A stretch of DNA of 64,000 nucleotides, from contig DJHS01000018.1 in assembly GCA_002433235.1 (NCBI GenBank), positions 8,498 to 72,497 of the forward strand, given 5' to 3'. The notes under the pieces were generated by a model. That model was not told where the DNA came from, ran no database searches, and was given only the letters and a program-made list of their open reading frames with translations. How positions within the stretch are numbered: the stretch's first letter is position 1; every line of letters starts with the position of its first letter. Shown here one piece after another: positions 17,401-25,715 of this stretch. Made by a program: the position numbers and the translations under genes. This DNA is from UBA6614 sp002433235. Its GTDB lineage: Bacteria; Verrucomicrobiota; Verrucomicrobiia; Limisphaerales; UBA1100.

Positions 17401-17695
17401 GTCGCTATTCTCCTTTCTGGCATCCCATCGCCTCCATCCGGCGCCGGCCCGTGTCGTGCGGCCTGTTTTCGCTCTTGGAAATTTCGTCCATAATTAAATG
17501 CTACCGCTTTTTTTTGTGAGAGCAAGAGGAAATTAATACAGATTCACAAGAAAGTAATAATCTTACAGGGCAGGCTCCGCAGCCCCTTAAAAATAGGAGG
17601 TTTTTGCCGGTTCGGCCTGAAAGAAAGTGGGGTTGATATCGAAAAAAAATTTCCAGAATAGCCGGGGCCACCCCAAGATGCCGCCGTTTGACGAG

Positions 17696-17843
17696 CATGG
17701 ATCGCCGAAACCACGCCCTGTTTTGACGAAACCACCCCGTGTTTCGGCGAAAACACCTCATGGATTCCGCAAATCACCCCCATGTTTTGGCGAAACCACC
17801 CCATGGATTCCCCAAACCACCCCGTGTTTCGACGAAACCACCG
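17696..17843. repeat. 21 bp tandem repeat array, about seven units
   Basis: Seven degenerate units of 21 bp (one is 22) follow one another, of the general form CATGGATTCCCCAAACCACCC or CGTGTTTCGACGAAACCACCC. Two unit types alternate in part. Because 21 is a multiple of three, the minus strand shows 7-residue repeats such as GVVSPKH in every frame, but no frame has a convincing start or end. The array sits in a gene-free strip from 17401 to 17988 that also holds an inverted repeat; the rest of that strip shows nothing I can support. Confidence 0.85.
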
Positions 17844-17877
17844 GGTGAAATGACCAAATCACAAACCCCAATACCCC

Positions 17878-17939
17878 CTCCGCGCCTCCGCGCCTCCGCG
17901 TGAGGATAAAAACACACGCGGAGACGCGGAGGCGCGGAG
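17878..17939. repeat. Inverted repeat, family A copy 2
   Basis: The left arm (17878-17902) and right arm (17915-17939) each have about 25 bases and pair almost perfectly around an AT-rich loop. The sequence type (CTCCGCGCCTCCGCG) matches the copy at 16871-16933. It lies just upstream of cutA, within about 50 bp of the start, so it could affect that gene's transcript. Confidence 0.8.
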
Positions 17940-17988
17940 AAAAGTCTTGGGGCTTGGCCCTTGGGCCTTGGTCATTTAAATTCCCCTT

Positions 17989-18315
17989 ATGGTTAAAACA
18001 GAAATGCATCGGGTGGTGATGGTGACGGTGCCGAACATCACGATGGGGCGGCGGTTGGCAAAGATGGCGCTGGAGGCGCAGCTGGTGGCTTGCGTGAACA
18101 TCGTGTCAGGCGTGGAGTCGCATTACTGGTGGCAGGGCAAGCTGTGCAAGGACCGCGAGCTGATGCTGGTGATGAAGACCACACGGGCGCGGCTCAAGCG
18201 GCTGGAGAAGCTGGTGACGGGGGAGCACCCGTATGTGACGCCAGAGTTCATCGTGCTGCCCATCACGGCGGGCAGCAAGAAGTACCTGGACTGGGTGCGG
18301 ACGAGCGTGTTTTAA
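17989..18315 (+). CDS. cutA: CutA-like divalent cation tolerance protein
   Basis: The 108-residue protein matches CutA, a small trimeric cytoplasmic protein: VMVTVPNITMGRRLAKMALE at the start, ACVNIVSGVESHYWWQGK in the middle and HPYVTPEFIVLPI near the end. A second ATG at 18004 may be the true start and better fits the family's usual length. Despite its name its role in copper tolerance is uncertain. It stands alone, with a repeat element just upstream. Confidence 0.93.
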   Translation: MVKTEMHRVVMVTVPNITMGRRLAKMALEAQLVACVNIVSGVESHYWWQGKLCKDRELMLVMKTTRARLKRLEKLVTGEHPYVTPEFIVLPITAGSKKYLDWVRTSVF

Positions 18316-18447
18316 GGACGTCGATGGTGCGCGGTGATGAAGGTTCTTGGTGCCGGCCTTGTTTTCAATCTTGAACCGCCAATTGGGATGGTTTTTGTGA
18401 ATGAGGGCGGCTTGACGGGCTGGAGGCATGAGCCTAGCTTTCGGCTG

Positions 18448-19713
18448 ATGAAATTTTTCTGGAGTGTGGCCGTGGTGGTGGGTGCCTTGTGCGGAAGAAT
18501 GCCGGTGGCGGGGCAGGATACGCCAGGAAGCGGCGGGGGATTCCGCGACCAAAACATGGTGGTGGGTGTGGTGGGTGGCCGCGTGATCACGAAATGGGAT
18601 GTGATGCGGCGCTTGGACCGGAAGCGGCCGGGATTCAGCGGCGCCTTCAATGAACTGGCGGCGCAGTTGCGGGAAGCCAAAGAACAACTGAAATCGGCGG
18701 CAAGTTCTGATGAACAGGACCGACTTAAGGCAGCGCTGGACCGGGTGGATTCGCTGATGGCGGTGCAATTGTCGACGTTCCGGGGTGAGCAACGGAAAAT
18801 AATGGACGATCAGGTGTTGGTGGAGCAGGTGAAGGCACAACCAAATTATCAGGAGCCACCGGGTCTGGTGGATTACATCATGACGGCCCGGATCAAGGCC
18901 AACAAGGACGGCCTGACGGGATTGATCCGCCAATTGCAAAGCGAAGGGCGAACGATGGAGATGCTGCGAAGGGAGGTTTTGGATGACTGGATTTCGCGGC
19001 AGGTGGTACGGGAATTGAGCCAGCAGGTAATTGTGTCCCCGAAGCAGGTACGGGACAAATATCGCGCGGAGTTTGCCTCTCAGGCAGGCAAAAGTTTTGA
19101 CGTAGCGGACATGTACCTGATGCGCCTGGAATGGGACAACACCAAGGCGGCAACACTTCGCCCGGAAATGGAGAAGCTGGTGGCGGGCATCAAGTCAAAG
19201 GAGGAATTCATGGCGGCAAGCAAGGATGTGGGCTCGGAAGGGGACGGGCCGCAGGGATTAATTTCCCTGGACCTGGAGGCGGACCAAGGGGAACTGGACC
19301 GGCGGCGAAAGGGTTCACTGCCGGGCACGCCGGACATTGACGCCCTGCCAACCGTGGAGCGATCCGGGCTTTTAAGGGACGCGCATTTCCGGCGCCTGAT
19401 GGTGAAGGTGGCGGGTATGAAGCGAGGCGAAGCGGGTTATTTTTTGCCGCTTGGCGGCAGCCATGTTTTTGTGATTTACGTAAACGAGGTGATCCGCGGG
19501 TATCAAATCCCGCTGGAAGACCAACAAAAGCAAATCCATGCGGATCTGTTCGCCCGCGCGATGCTGGGCCTGCGCGACCGCAAGGTGGCGGAGGCGCGCA
19601 AGCAGGTGTTTTCAATCGACTATCTGGATGATGAAAACAAGGGCGAGATTTCTCTTTTAAACGTACCCAAGGAAAAGGAACCGCCGCCCGTGCCTGCCCC
19701 GCCACAGCCATGA
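18448..19713 (+). CDS. Exported SurA-like protein
   Basis: The 421-residue product starts with a signal peptide (MKFFWSVAVVVGALCGRMPVAG). It then resembles the SurA N-terminal domain: NMVVGVVGGRVITKWDVMRR is the typical opening strand pair of periplasmic chaperone/peptidyl-prolyl isomerases. A long helical region follows (EVLDDWISRQVVRELSQQV), then a degenerate parvulin-like region, and a proline-rich tail. The longer open frame upstream (from 18334) is rejected since the signal peptide begins at 18448. Its function would be outer-membrane protein folding in the periplasm, by family analogy. The next gene, a Sel1 protein, follows closely. Confidence 0.75.
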   Translation: MKFFWSVAVVVGALCGRMPVAGQDTPGSGGGFRDQNMVVGVVGGRVITKWDVMRRLDRKRPGFSGAFNELAAQLREAKEQLKSAASSDEQDRLKAALDRVDSLMAVQLSTFRGEQRKIMDDQVLVEQVKAQPNYQEPPGLVDYIMTARIKANKDGLTGLIRQLQSEGRTMEMLRREVLDDWISRQVVRELSQQVIVSPKQVRDKYRAEFASQAGKSFDVADMYLMRLEWDNTKAATLRPEMEKLVAGIKSKEEFMAASKDVGSEGDGPQGLISLDLEADQGELDRRRKGSLPGTPDIDALPTVERSGLLRDAHFRRLMVKVAGMKRGEAGYFLPLGGSHVFVIYVNEVIRGYQIPLEDQQKQIHADLFARAMLGLRDRKVAEARKQVFSIDYLDDENKGEISLLNVPKEKEPPPVPAPPQP

Positions 19714-19781
19714 GCGGCACGGGATTGTCACTTGTGTTTCTGGCGGATCGGGTTAGCCTGCCGGGCTGCCGGAGTCATTTT

Positions 19782-21947
19782 ATGATCAAGCGCATCTTAA
19801 TTTCTTGGATTCTGCTGGGGCTGTGCGTGGCGACGCCACAAGCGGCGGACTTGAAGACCCTTCAGGCCAAGGCGGAAAAAGGCGATGCGGATGCCATGGT
19901 GGATTTGGCCGAAGCCCATTACTGGGGACGCGAAGTAGAGCTGGACTGGGCGAAATCCATGGAATGGGCGGAACAGGCCGCAGCCAAGGAGCACCCCGTG
20001 GGCACCTACCGGATGGGCGTACAGCATTTGCTGGGGCAGGGCGTGGAGTCGGATATTACGCTGGGCCAGCAGTTGATCAATCTCTCGGCGGAAGGCTTGG
20101 AAAAACGTGCCAAGGAAGGGGACCATCGAGCCCAATTGTTTCTGGCGACCCTTTACAACGTGGGCCTTGGGCGTTTGGGGAATGTGACGAAAGGGCGCGA
20201 ATGGATGGAGATGGCGGCCGAAGGCGGCCAACCGGAAGCGCAATATGCCATGGGCCGGGTTTACCACTATGGCGTGGGTGTGACGAAAAACCCGGAACAA
20301 ACTCGGAAATGGTGGAGCCGCGCAGCGGAAGGAGGGCATGTCCCCTCGCAGTACAACCTGGGCGCCATGCTGCTGGCCTCGGGAAAGGAAACCGACCAGA
20401 TACAGGGTCTAAAACTGTTGCGGCAAGCGGTCGATGCGGGGTTTGACCGAGCGGAACGCACGTTGGGCACCGCACTGTTGACAGGCGCGGGTACAAAGCG
20501 AGACGACAAGGCCGCCTTCGAGTTTTTTAAAAAGGCGGCGGAACAAGGCAATGTGCAGGCGCAGTATCTTACCGGTCAGGCACTGGCCAAGGGGGTGGGC
20601 GTGGAGACAGACCCAGCGGAGGCAGCGGTTTGGCTGACCTTGGCGGCGCGCGGAGGGCACGAAGGAGCGGGTGTCAGCCGAGCCAACGTGAGCAAATTGC
20701 TTAAGGCAGAGCAACTGCTTCAAGTGCGCCTGAAGGCAACGCGATTCAAGGCGGAGCCCAGCATGGCCACGCGCAAGGCGGGGGCGGGGCTAATTGCCGC
20801 GGAACAGAATTTCCTCGCGTCACTGAGTTTTGAAGAGCTGAAGAAACAGGCGAAGCAGGGCAATGAAGACGCGCGTGTGCGGCTGTCAAAAATTTACTTC
20901 GAGGGCTGGCGTCTGGGCCGGGAGATCATTGTGCCACGTAACCTGCGGGAAAGTGTACGATTGACCACGGAATTGGCGGCCAGCGGCCACGCCGACAGCC
21001 AATGGAACTTGGGCTTGTTCTATCGAATGGGGGTGTTCGAGCAAAAACCGGGGAGCGACCGGGTGTACATCATCAAGAAAGACCTTGAGTCGATGGCAAA
21101 GTGGATGCGCAAGGCCGCGGATCAGGATTACACGAGTGCCATGGTGGTGCTGGGCGGGCTGCATGAAAAGGGCGAGGGTGTGCCGCTGGATTATGCCAAG
21201 GCGATGGAGTGGTTTCACAAGGCGGCCAAGATGGGCGACGCGCAGGCCTGCCACCTGATCGGCTTGGCCTACCGCGCGGGCCGCGGCAAGGTGGTGGAGA
21301 TGGACAAGACCAAGGCGGTGGAATGGTTCCGGCGAGGGGCGGAGATGGGTGATCCACAGGCACAGCACGACTTGGGCGGTGCCTTGGCCGAGGGCGAGGG
21401 AGTAGCCAAGGATCTTGCGGAGGCACGGGAATGGCTCCGGCGAGCGGCATGGCAAAACGAGCGCACGGCGCAGTTTGAACTCGGACGGATGTTATACAAT
21501 GGAATCGGCGGCGAAAAAGACGTGGTGCGCGGAGCCATGTGGATCAATCTCGCGGCAAACAACCGGGTGTCGGGTGCGGTGGATTTATTCCTGAAGATCA
21601 AGGATGAACTGAGCCCGGTGGAGAAGGCTAGAGCGCGGGAACTGGTGAGCAAATTCACACCACGCAAGGAACAGCGCGTAGTGGCCAACCCGGCAGGAGA
21701 CTTGGCCAAGACTCAGGAAGCGGCCATGCGCGGGAACAAGGAGGCGCAATATCAGCTGGGGCTTCGCCACTTGAACGGCACGGGAGTCAAGCGCGACCTC
21801 GTTGAAGCCTGCAAATGGTTCAACCTTGCCGCGTTGCAAAACCACGCACCGGCGCTCAAGGAATATGAGGCACTCAGCTTGAAAATGACTCCGGCCCAGA
21901 TCAATGAGGCCGACAAGCGCGTCAGCGCCTTTAAACCCAAGCCCTGA
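19782..21947 (+). CDS. Exported Sel1-repeat protein (long)
   Basis: The 721-residue protein has a signal peptide (MIKRILISWILLGLCVATPQAA) and is built almost wholly of Sel1-like repeats, recognisable by repeated AxxGxxxAQYxLG and GxGVxxDxxxAxxWxxxAA patterns (for example AMEWFHKAAKMGDAQACHLIG). Such alpha-solenoids are protein-interaction scaffolds, here periplasmic. The ATG at 19782 is preferred to one at 19710 that overlaps the previous stop, because it directly precedes the signal peptide. The next gene, another Sel1 protein, overlaps its stop by one base (TGATG). Confidence 0.93.
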   Translation: MIKRILISWILLGLCVATPQAADLKTLQAKAEKGDADAMVDLAEAHYWGREVELDWAKSMEWAEQAAAKEHPVGTYRMGVQHLLGQGVESDITLGQQLINLSAEGLEKRAKEGDHRAQLFLATLYNVGLGRLGNVTKGREWMEMAAEGGQPEAQYAMGRVYHYGVGVTKNPEQTRKWWSRAAEGGHVPSQYNLGAMLLASGKETDQIQGLKLLRQAVDAGFDRAERTLGTALLTGAGTKRDDKAAFEFFKKAAEQGNVQAQYLTGQALAKGVGVETDPAEAAVWLTLAARGGHEGAGVSRANVSKLLKAEQLLQVRLKATRFKAEPSMATRKAGAGLIAAEQNFLASLSFEELKKQAKQGNEDARVRLSKIYFEGWRLGREIIVPRNLRESVRLTTELAASGHADSQWNLGLFYRMGVFEQKPGSDRVYIIKKDLESMAKWMRKAADQDYTSAMVVLGGLHEKGEGVPLDYAKAMEWFHKAAKMGDAQACHLIGLAYRAGRGKVVEMDKTKAVEWFRRGAEMGDPQAQHDLGGALAEGEGVAKDLAEAREWLRRAAWQNERTAQFELGRMLYNGIGGEKDVVRGAMWINLAANNRVSGAVDLFLKIKDELSPVEKARARELVSKFTPRKEQRVVANPAGDLAKTQEAAMRGNKEAQYQLGLRHLNGTGVKRDLVEACKWFNLAALQNHAPALKEYEALSLKMTPAQINEADKRVSAFKPKP

Positions 21948-23173
21948 TGAACTGGACCCTGCGATTATTGACGGCTGCTTTCCTGACACTGGCTCCTGTC
22001 CGAGTGGACGCGGCGGACTTGGACGGGCTGCGCAAAAAGGCTGAGGATGGCGATGCGGCGGCGCAGTATCAACTGGGCGAAATCTTGGCCACGGGCGAGG
22101 GGGCTCCACAGAATTTCGTGGCAGCGCTTCAGTGGCTGGGCATGGCGGCGGAACAAAAGGAGCCCCGTGCATTGTACCGCGTGGCCGCAATGATGCATGA
22201 GGGCGAAGGCATGCAGCGCAACATGGTGCAGGCCGGCGCCATGTTTCAATCCGCGCAAAAAGGCCTGCTGGAATTGGCTCAAAAAGGCGACCTGGACGCG
22301 GCCAGCAAACTGGGCACCCTGCACACCACTGGCGTACTGGGCAAACCGGACTTGGAGGAGGGACTCAAGTGGATTCGTCAGGCGGCCGAAAAGGATTGGG
22401 CCAAGGCACAGTATGACCTTGCGGGGCACCTGCTTTTCGGCCGGGGCATCAGTCCGGACAAAAACAAGGCCATGCAATGGATGACGCGTTCGGCTAAGGG
22501 CGGTCATCCTCAAGCTCAATTCGGCCTCGGCGCGGCTTTTGCGAACGCGGAGGGCATGGGACGTGATTTAAAGGCAGCTAAAGAGTGGTTGCTCAAGGCG
22601 AGCCGCACGGGCGATCCCAAGCTGGCAGGACACGCCAAGCAGTTGCTGGCCCGGGTGGAAGCTGGCGACCTGCGGGAACTACCGGATGTAAAGGTGCTTG
22701 CCAAGAGCGCGGCCAAGGGGGTGGCGGACGCACAATATCGGCTGGGCGCAATCCACCGGGATGGCGTGGGCATGGCGCAGGATTATAAAAAGGCGGCTGA
22801 GTTTTATGAGCAGGCCGCCAAGCAGGGCCACGCTCTGGCGAGCTATGGCCTCGGAGGGTTGCTGGTGGGCGGACTGGGTGTGGAGAAGGATGCCAAGGCG
22901 GCATACAAGTGGTGGCTGGCAGCGGCCAACCGAGGCTTGGCGGTGGCACAACTGGACTTGGGCATTCTCCTCATCAAGGGGGAAGGCGCTGAAAAGGATA
23001 ATGCGGAGGGATACAAATGGCTGACATTGGCCGCCCGCGCGGAGGAACCTCGGGTCAAGCAACGTGCTATTCAGGTGAGGGATAATCTTTCCCGGGTAAT
23101 GAAGGGCACCGACATCATCGATGGCCTGCGCCGGGCGCGAAAGTTTGAGCCCATCAAGCAAGCAGACAAGTAG
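21947..23173 (+). CDS. Exported Sel1-repeat protein (short)
   Basis: The 408-residue protein has a signal peptide (MNWTLRLLTAAFLTLAPVRVDA) then Sel1 repeats such as GDAAAQYQLGEILATGEGAP and GVADAQYRLGAIHRDGVGMA. Its ATG shares a base with the preceding stop, so it is translationally coupled to the longer paralogue. The two proteins share the opening DL..L..KAE(K/D)GDADA motif and probably arose by tandem duplication. It converges on the acetyltransferase with 4 bp between the stops. Confidence 0.93.
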   Translation: MNWTLRLLTAAFLTLAPVRVDAADLDGLRKKAEDGDAAAQYQLGEILATGEGAPQNFVAALQWLGMAAEQKEPRALYRVAAMMHEGEGMQRNMVQAGAMFQSAQKGLLELAQKGDLDAASKLGTLHTTGVLGKPDLEEGLKWIRQAAEKDWAKAQYDLAGHLLFGRGISPDKNKAMQWMTRSAKGGHPQAQFGLGAAFANAEGMGRDLKAAKEWLLKASRTGDPKLAGHAKQLLARVEAGDLRELPDVKVLAKSAAKGVADAQYRLGAIHRDGVGMAQDYKKAAEFYEQAAKQGHALASYGLGGLLVGGLGVEKDAKAAYKWWLAAANRGLAVAQLDLGILLIKGEGAEKDNAEGYKWLTLAARAEEPRVKQRAIQVRDNLSRVMKGTDIIDGLRRARKFEPIKQADK

Positions 23174-23177
23174 AACT

Positions 23178-23648
23178 TTAAAGGGGCAGTTCCCACGTCT
23201 GGTTGCATCTGACCGCGGGATGAGATTCGATCGACAAGACAAAACCCTCCCCCCGGTACAACCCCACCGCCTCCTTCAATACATCGGCTGTACCCAGCAC
23301 TAATTTCTTCGCGCCTCTGCCCTTGGCTTTGGCCACCGCCTTACGAAGCAGCAGCTTGCCCAATCCCTGCCCCCGCCATTCCTTTTGAAGATACATTTTT
23401 CGAAGTTCCATGACACCCTGGCGCAGCGGCAGCAGTCCAACCGTGCCAATGACACCTTCTTCCACCACCAGCACGGCGAACCAACCCTGATGATAGTGCG
23501 ACTCGATATTCGCAAGATCCGCATCTGTGCCATACGGGTCCGGCGCCAGTCCGTATTCCGACAACACATTGAACACCAGTTTCTGCACCGGCGCGCTGTC
23601 GGCATTTGTCGCCGGTCGAAGGCGAGGCGTGGGAACATCCTTTTGCAT
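23178..23648 (-). CDS. GNAT-family N-acetyltransferase
   Basis: The 156-residue protein has the GNAT fold: LRPATNADSAPVQKLV at the start, VGLLPLRQGVMELRKMYL as the central strands, and the acetyl-CoA loop RGQGLGKLLLRKAV. The ATG at 23648 is chosen since the open frame further upstream has no family character and overlaps the divergent gene's upstream region. The substrate cannot be assigned. It is divergent from the pseudouridine synthase with only 42 bp between starts, so their promoters overlap. Confidence 0.92.
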   Translation of the reverse strand: MQKDVPTPRLRPATNADSAPVQKLVFNVLSEYGLAPDPYGTDADLANIESHYHQGWFAVLVVEEGVIGTVGLLPLRQGVMELRKMYLQKEWRGQGLGKLLLRKAVAKAKGRGAKKLVLGTADVLKEAVGLYRGEGFVLSIESHPAVRCNQTWELPL

Positions 23649-23690
23649 TTCTCCGCCGGATGATAAGCCAAGGCACGGTAATCGCAACGC

Positions 23691-24440
23691 ATGAGCGACC
23701 TGTTTGAAATCCTGCATGAGAACGATGACCTGCTGGTGATCAACAAAACCGCCGGCCTCGTTTGTCATCCCACCAAGGGGGATGAACGATCAAGCCTGGC
23801 CGGCCGCGTGCGCCTGTATCTGGGCGCGGATCGCCCGGTGCATTTCATCAACCGGCTGGACCGTGAAACCAGCGGGGTCGTGTTCGTGGCCAAGGCCAGT
23901 GATGCCGCGCGTGAACTGCGTAAGCTTTGGCAGGGTCGAGAAGTGGCCAAGGGGTACTGGGCCATTGTCCACGGCCACGTTCGGGAGGATACCGGCTTGG
24001 TAGACGCCCCACTGGGGCCCGATGAATCCAGTGAAATAGCTGTGAAGGACTGCGTCCGCCCCGATGGTGCCGCCGCGCAAACCCGTTTCCGCGCCGACTG
24101 GAGATTCACCCGCGAGGAAGGCGATTTCACCTGGCTGCGCGTGGAGCCCGTGACCGGCCGCAAGCACCAGATTCGCATCCACCTCCAGCATCTCGGCCAC
24201 CCCATCGTGGGCGACAAGCTGTATGGCCTCAACGAATCCTGGTATTTAAAATTCGCCCGCGACGAGTTGGCCAATGACGACTGGCGCCGGTTGATCCTGA
24301 AAAACCAAGCCCTCCATGCCCGCAAGGTTCGCTTCCACTGGCGCACACAAGACTGGCTCTTTGAAGCAGAGCCCGAAGACGAATTCTGCGATTTCATCGA
24401 AACCTTCGAGGAAGCTGAAGCCAATAGTTCTGAGGTTTGA
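23691..24440 (+). CDS. RluA-family RNA pseudouridine synthase
   Basis: The 249-residue enzyme isomerises uridine to pseudouridine in RNA. It opens with the RluA catalytic-domain start (EILHENDDLLVINKTAGLV) and holds the catalytic aspartate D57 in HFINRLDRETSG. The VTGRKHQIRIHLQHLGHPI segment is the usual later motif. It lacks an S4 domain. Target (23S rRNA or tRNA) cannot be told. Its stop overlaps the -35 box of the tRNA-Glu promoter. Confidence 0.95.
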   Translation: MSDLFEILHENDDLLVINKTAGLVCHPTKGDERSSLAGRVRLYLGADRPVHFINRLDRETSGVVFVAKASDAARELRKLWQGREVAKGYWAIVHGHVREDTGLVDAPLGPDESSEIAVKDCVRPDGAAAQTRFRADWRFTREEGDFTWLRVEPVTGRKHQIRIHLQHLGHPIVGDKLYGLNESWYLKFARDELANDDWRRLILKNQALHARKVRFHWRTQDWLFEAEPEDEFCDFIETFEEAEANSSEV

Positions 24441-24465
24441 CAGAGGATTATTTGTGTTCTAGGCT
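24437..24465 (+). promoter_or_regulatory. Sigma70-type promoter of tRNA-Glu
   Basis: A perfect -35 box TTGACA (24437-24442) is followed after exactly 17 bases by TAGGCT (24460-24465) as -10. The tRNA begins 12 bases after the -10, fitting a start of transcription a few bases upstream of the mature 5' end. Confidence 0.7.
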
Positions 24466-24477
24466 CCTCCTTTCCGT

Positions 24478-24552
24478 GGCCCGTTCGTCTATCGGCTAGG
24501 ACACAGCCCTCTCAAGGCTGAGAGATGGGTTCGATTCCCATACGGGCTACCA
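24478..24552 (+). tRNA. tRNA-Glu (anticodon CTC)
   Basis: The full cloverleaf folds: acceptor GGCCCGT (24478-24484) with ACGGGCT (24542-24548), anticodon stem CAGCC/GGCTG around loop CTCTCAA, and T stem ATGGG/CCCAT around TTCGATT. The anticodon CTC reads GAG. The discriminator base A is followed by an encoded CCA (24550-24552). The first acceptor pair is a G-U wobble. It has its own promoter and stands just before a RelE-like gene. Confidence 0.95.
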
Positions 24553-24579
24553 TTCTTTAAAGGGAACAAGGAGTGATTG

Positions 24580-24957
24580 ATGAGTGAGATTGAGGGCAGC
24601 CAGCAGTATTTCCAGATTATTTTCAACCCAACGAGCGCGGCGGAGTTGGCGGCGATGCCGAAGGATTTGCAGTTGGAAATTCTGGGGGGGTTCAAGGGGG
24701 CGGTGGAAGGCCGGCAAGAGTTTGGCCGGTTGGCAAAGGGGCGCAAGTCGCTGGAACGTTTCCGGCTGGGACATTACCGAATTTATTTTGAGCCCCATGA
24801 GCTGGGGGTGGTAGTACACCGGATTCTGTCACGCAACACCTTGAAGGATTTCTTCTTCCGCAATACGCGAATGTCGAAGGATGAGGATTTGGCGCTGGCG
24901 GAGAATCCAGAGTTCTGGCGAATGATTGAGGAGGCGGCGCGAGTTTCGCGGGCGTAG
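24580..24957 (+). CDS. RelE/ParE-superfamily toxin-like protein, no partner antitoxin seen
   Basis: The 125-residue protein shows the RelE/ParE end pattern: FGRLAKGRKSLERFRLGHYR then IYFEPHELGVVVHRILSRNT and DFFFR. Members of this branch are annotated as cytotoxic translational repressors. A good ribosome site (AAGGAG) precedes the ATG at 24580. No small antitoxin gene lies directly upstream (tRNA) or downstream (HNH nuclease, opposite strand). It may be a solitary, possibly domesticated member; toxicity is not shown. The longer C-terminal part after FFFR (residues 100-125) is acidic. Confidence 0.75.
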   Translation: MSEIEGSQQYFQIIFNPTSAAELAAMPKDLQLEILGGFKGAVEGRQEFGRLAKGRKSLERFRLGHYRIYFEPHELGVVVHRILSRNTLKDFFFRNTRMSKDEDLALAENPEFWRMIEEAARVSRA

Positions 24958-24970
24958 CCGTTGCCGGAGG

Positions 24971-25591
24971 TCAGCCGGCATCTTCGCCCAGCTCAACATT
25001 CCAGTAGGCGACGTCGATGAAGTGCTTCCAGCTTTCGTGGGCTTTCATGCCAAAGGTGACCTGAACGAAGGGCCGCCACTTGGGCCGCTTGGGGGGACGG
25101 ATGAGGCGCATGCCGGCCTCGCGGGGGGTACGATTGCCCTTGCGGGTATTGCAGCGGATGCAGCTGCAGACGATGTTTTCCCAGTTGGTGGGGCCGCCGC
25201 GGTTCTTGGGGATGACGTGGTCCAAATTCAGGTTGCTGCGTTCAAATAATTTTCCGCAGTACTGGCAGGTGCTCTTGTCACGTTCAAAGATATTGTGGCG
25301 GGTGAACTTGATTTCCTTGCGCGGCACACGGTCATAGACCATGAGCAGGATCACGCGGGGCACACGAATCCGAAATGAGACCGCGTGAATGGATTCTGAG
25401 TGCGGTTCTTCCTGAGAAAAGTCGGCCCATTGGGAAAAATCAAAGGTTCGAAAATCGCTGCCACCGCCGTTGAGGACCACCTGAGCATGTCCTTGGAAAA
25501 GGAGGCTCATGGCACGGCGCACGGAGCAGACATTGACGGCTTGCCAAAGGCGGTTCAACACTAGCACAGGCTGGTTCAACGCGGTGTTCAT
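24971..25591 (-). CDS. HNH endonuclease
   Basis: The 206-residue protein has an HNH nuclease domain in its second half. Paired cysteines C109/C112 (CQYCG) and C144/C147 (CSCIRC) bracket the LDHVIPKNRGGPTNWENIV motif holding the active-site histidine. The N-terminal half (VLVLNRLWQAVNVCSVRRAM) is typical of a very common chromosomal HNH family of unknown duty, found in many phyla and not tied to phage. It converges on the RelE-like gene with 13 bp between the stops. Confidence 0.93.
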   Translation of the reverse strand: MNTALNQPVLVLNRLWQAVNVCSVRRAMSLLFQGHAQVVLNGGGSDFRTFDFSQWADFSQEEPHSESIHAVSFRIRVPRVILLMVYDRVPRKEIKFTRHNIFERDKSTCQYCGKLFERSNLNLDHVIPKNRGGPTNWENIVCSCIRCNTRKGNRTPREAGMRLIRPPKRPKWRPFVQVTFGMKAHESWKHFIDVAYWNVELGEDAG

Positions 25592-25715
25592 CGCGACCCT
25601 GCGTTAGGGTAACGACCGGCTTCCGTCACGTCAATGCGGGAGGGTGGCGCCATATGTTATTCACAATAATGGAATAAATATTGCTTAAACCAGCGGACCG
25701 CCCTAGGCTCGCAGC

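Noticed and set aside
17544..17804. Small minus-strand proteins with 7-residue repeats
   Set aside because: These are readings of the 21 bp tandem repeat; all frames are open there because of the unit length.
17696..17843. A CRISPR array
   Set aside because: Units are directly joined with no unique spacers, and there is no cas gene nearby.
24971..25591. HNH nuclease as part of a phage or defence island
   Set aside because: This is a common chromosomal HNH family; no integrase, phage gene, methylase or other defence gene is nearby.
25657..25665. A DnaA box TTATTCACA before the coiled-coil gene
   Set aside because: A single one-mismatch box is expected by chance in this length; only the cluster near nrdA is notable.
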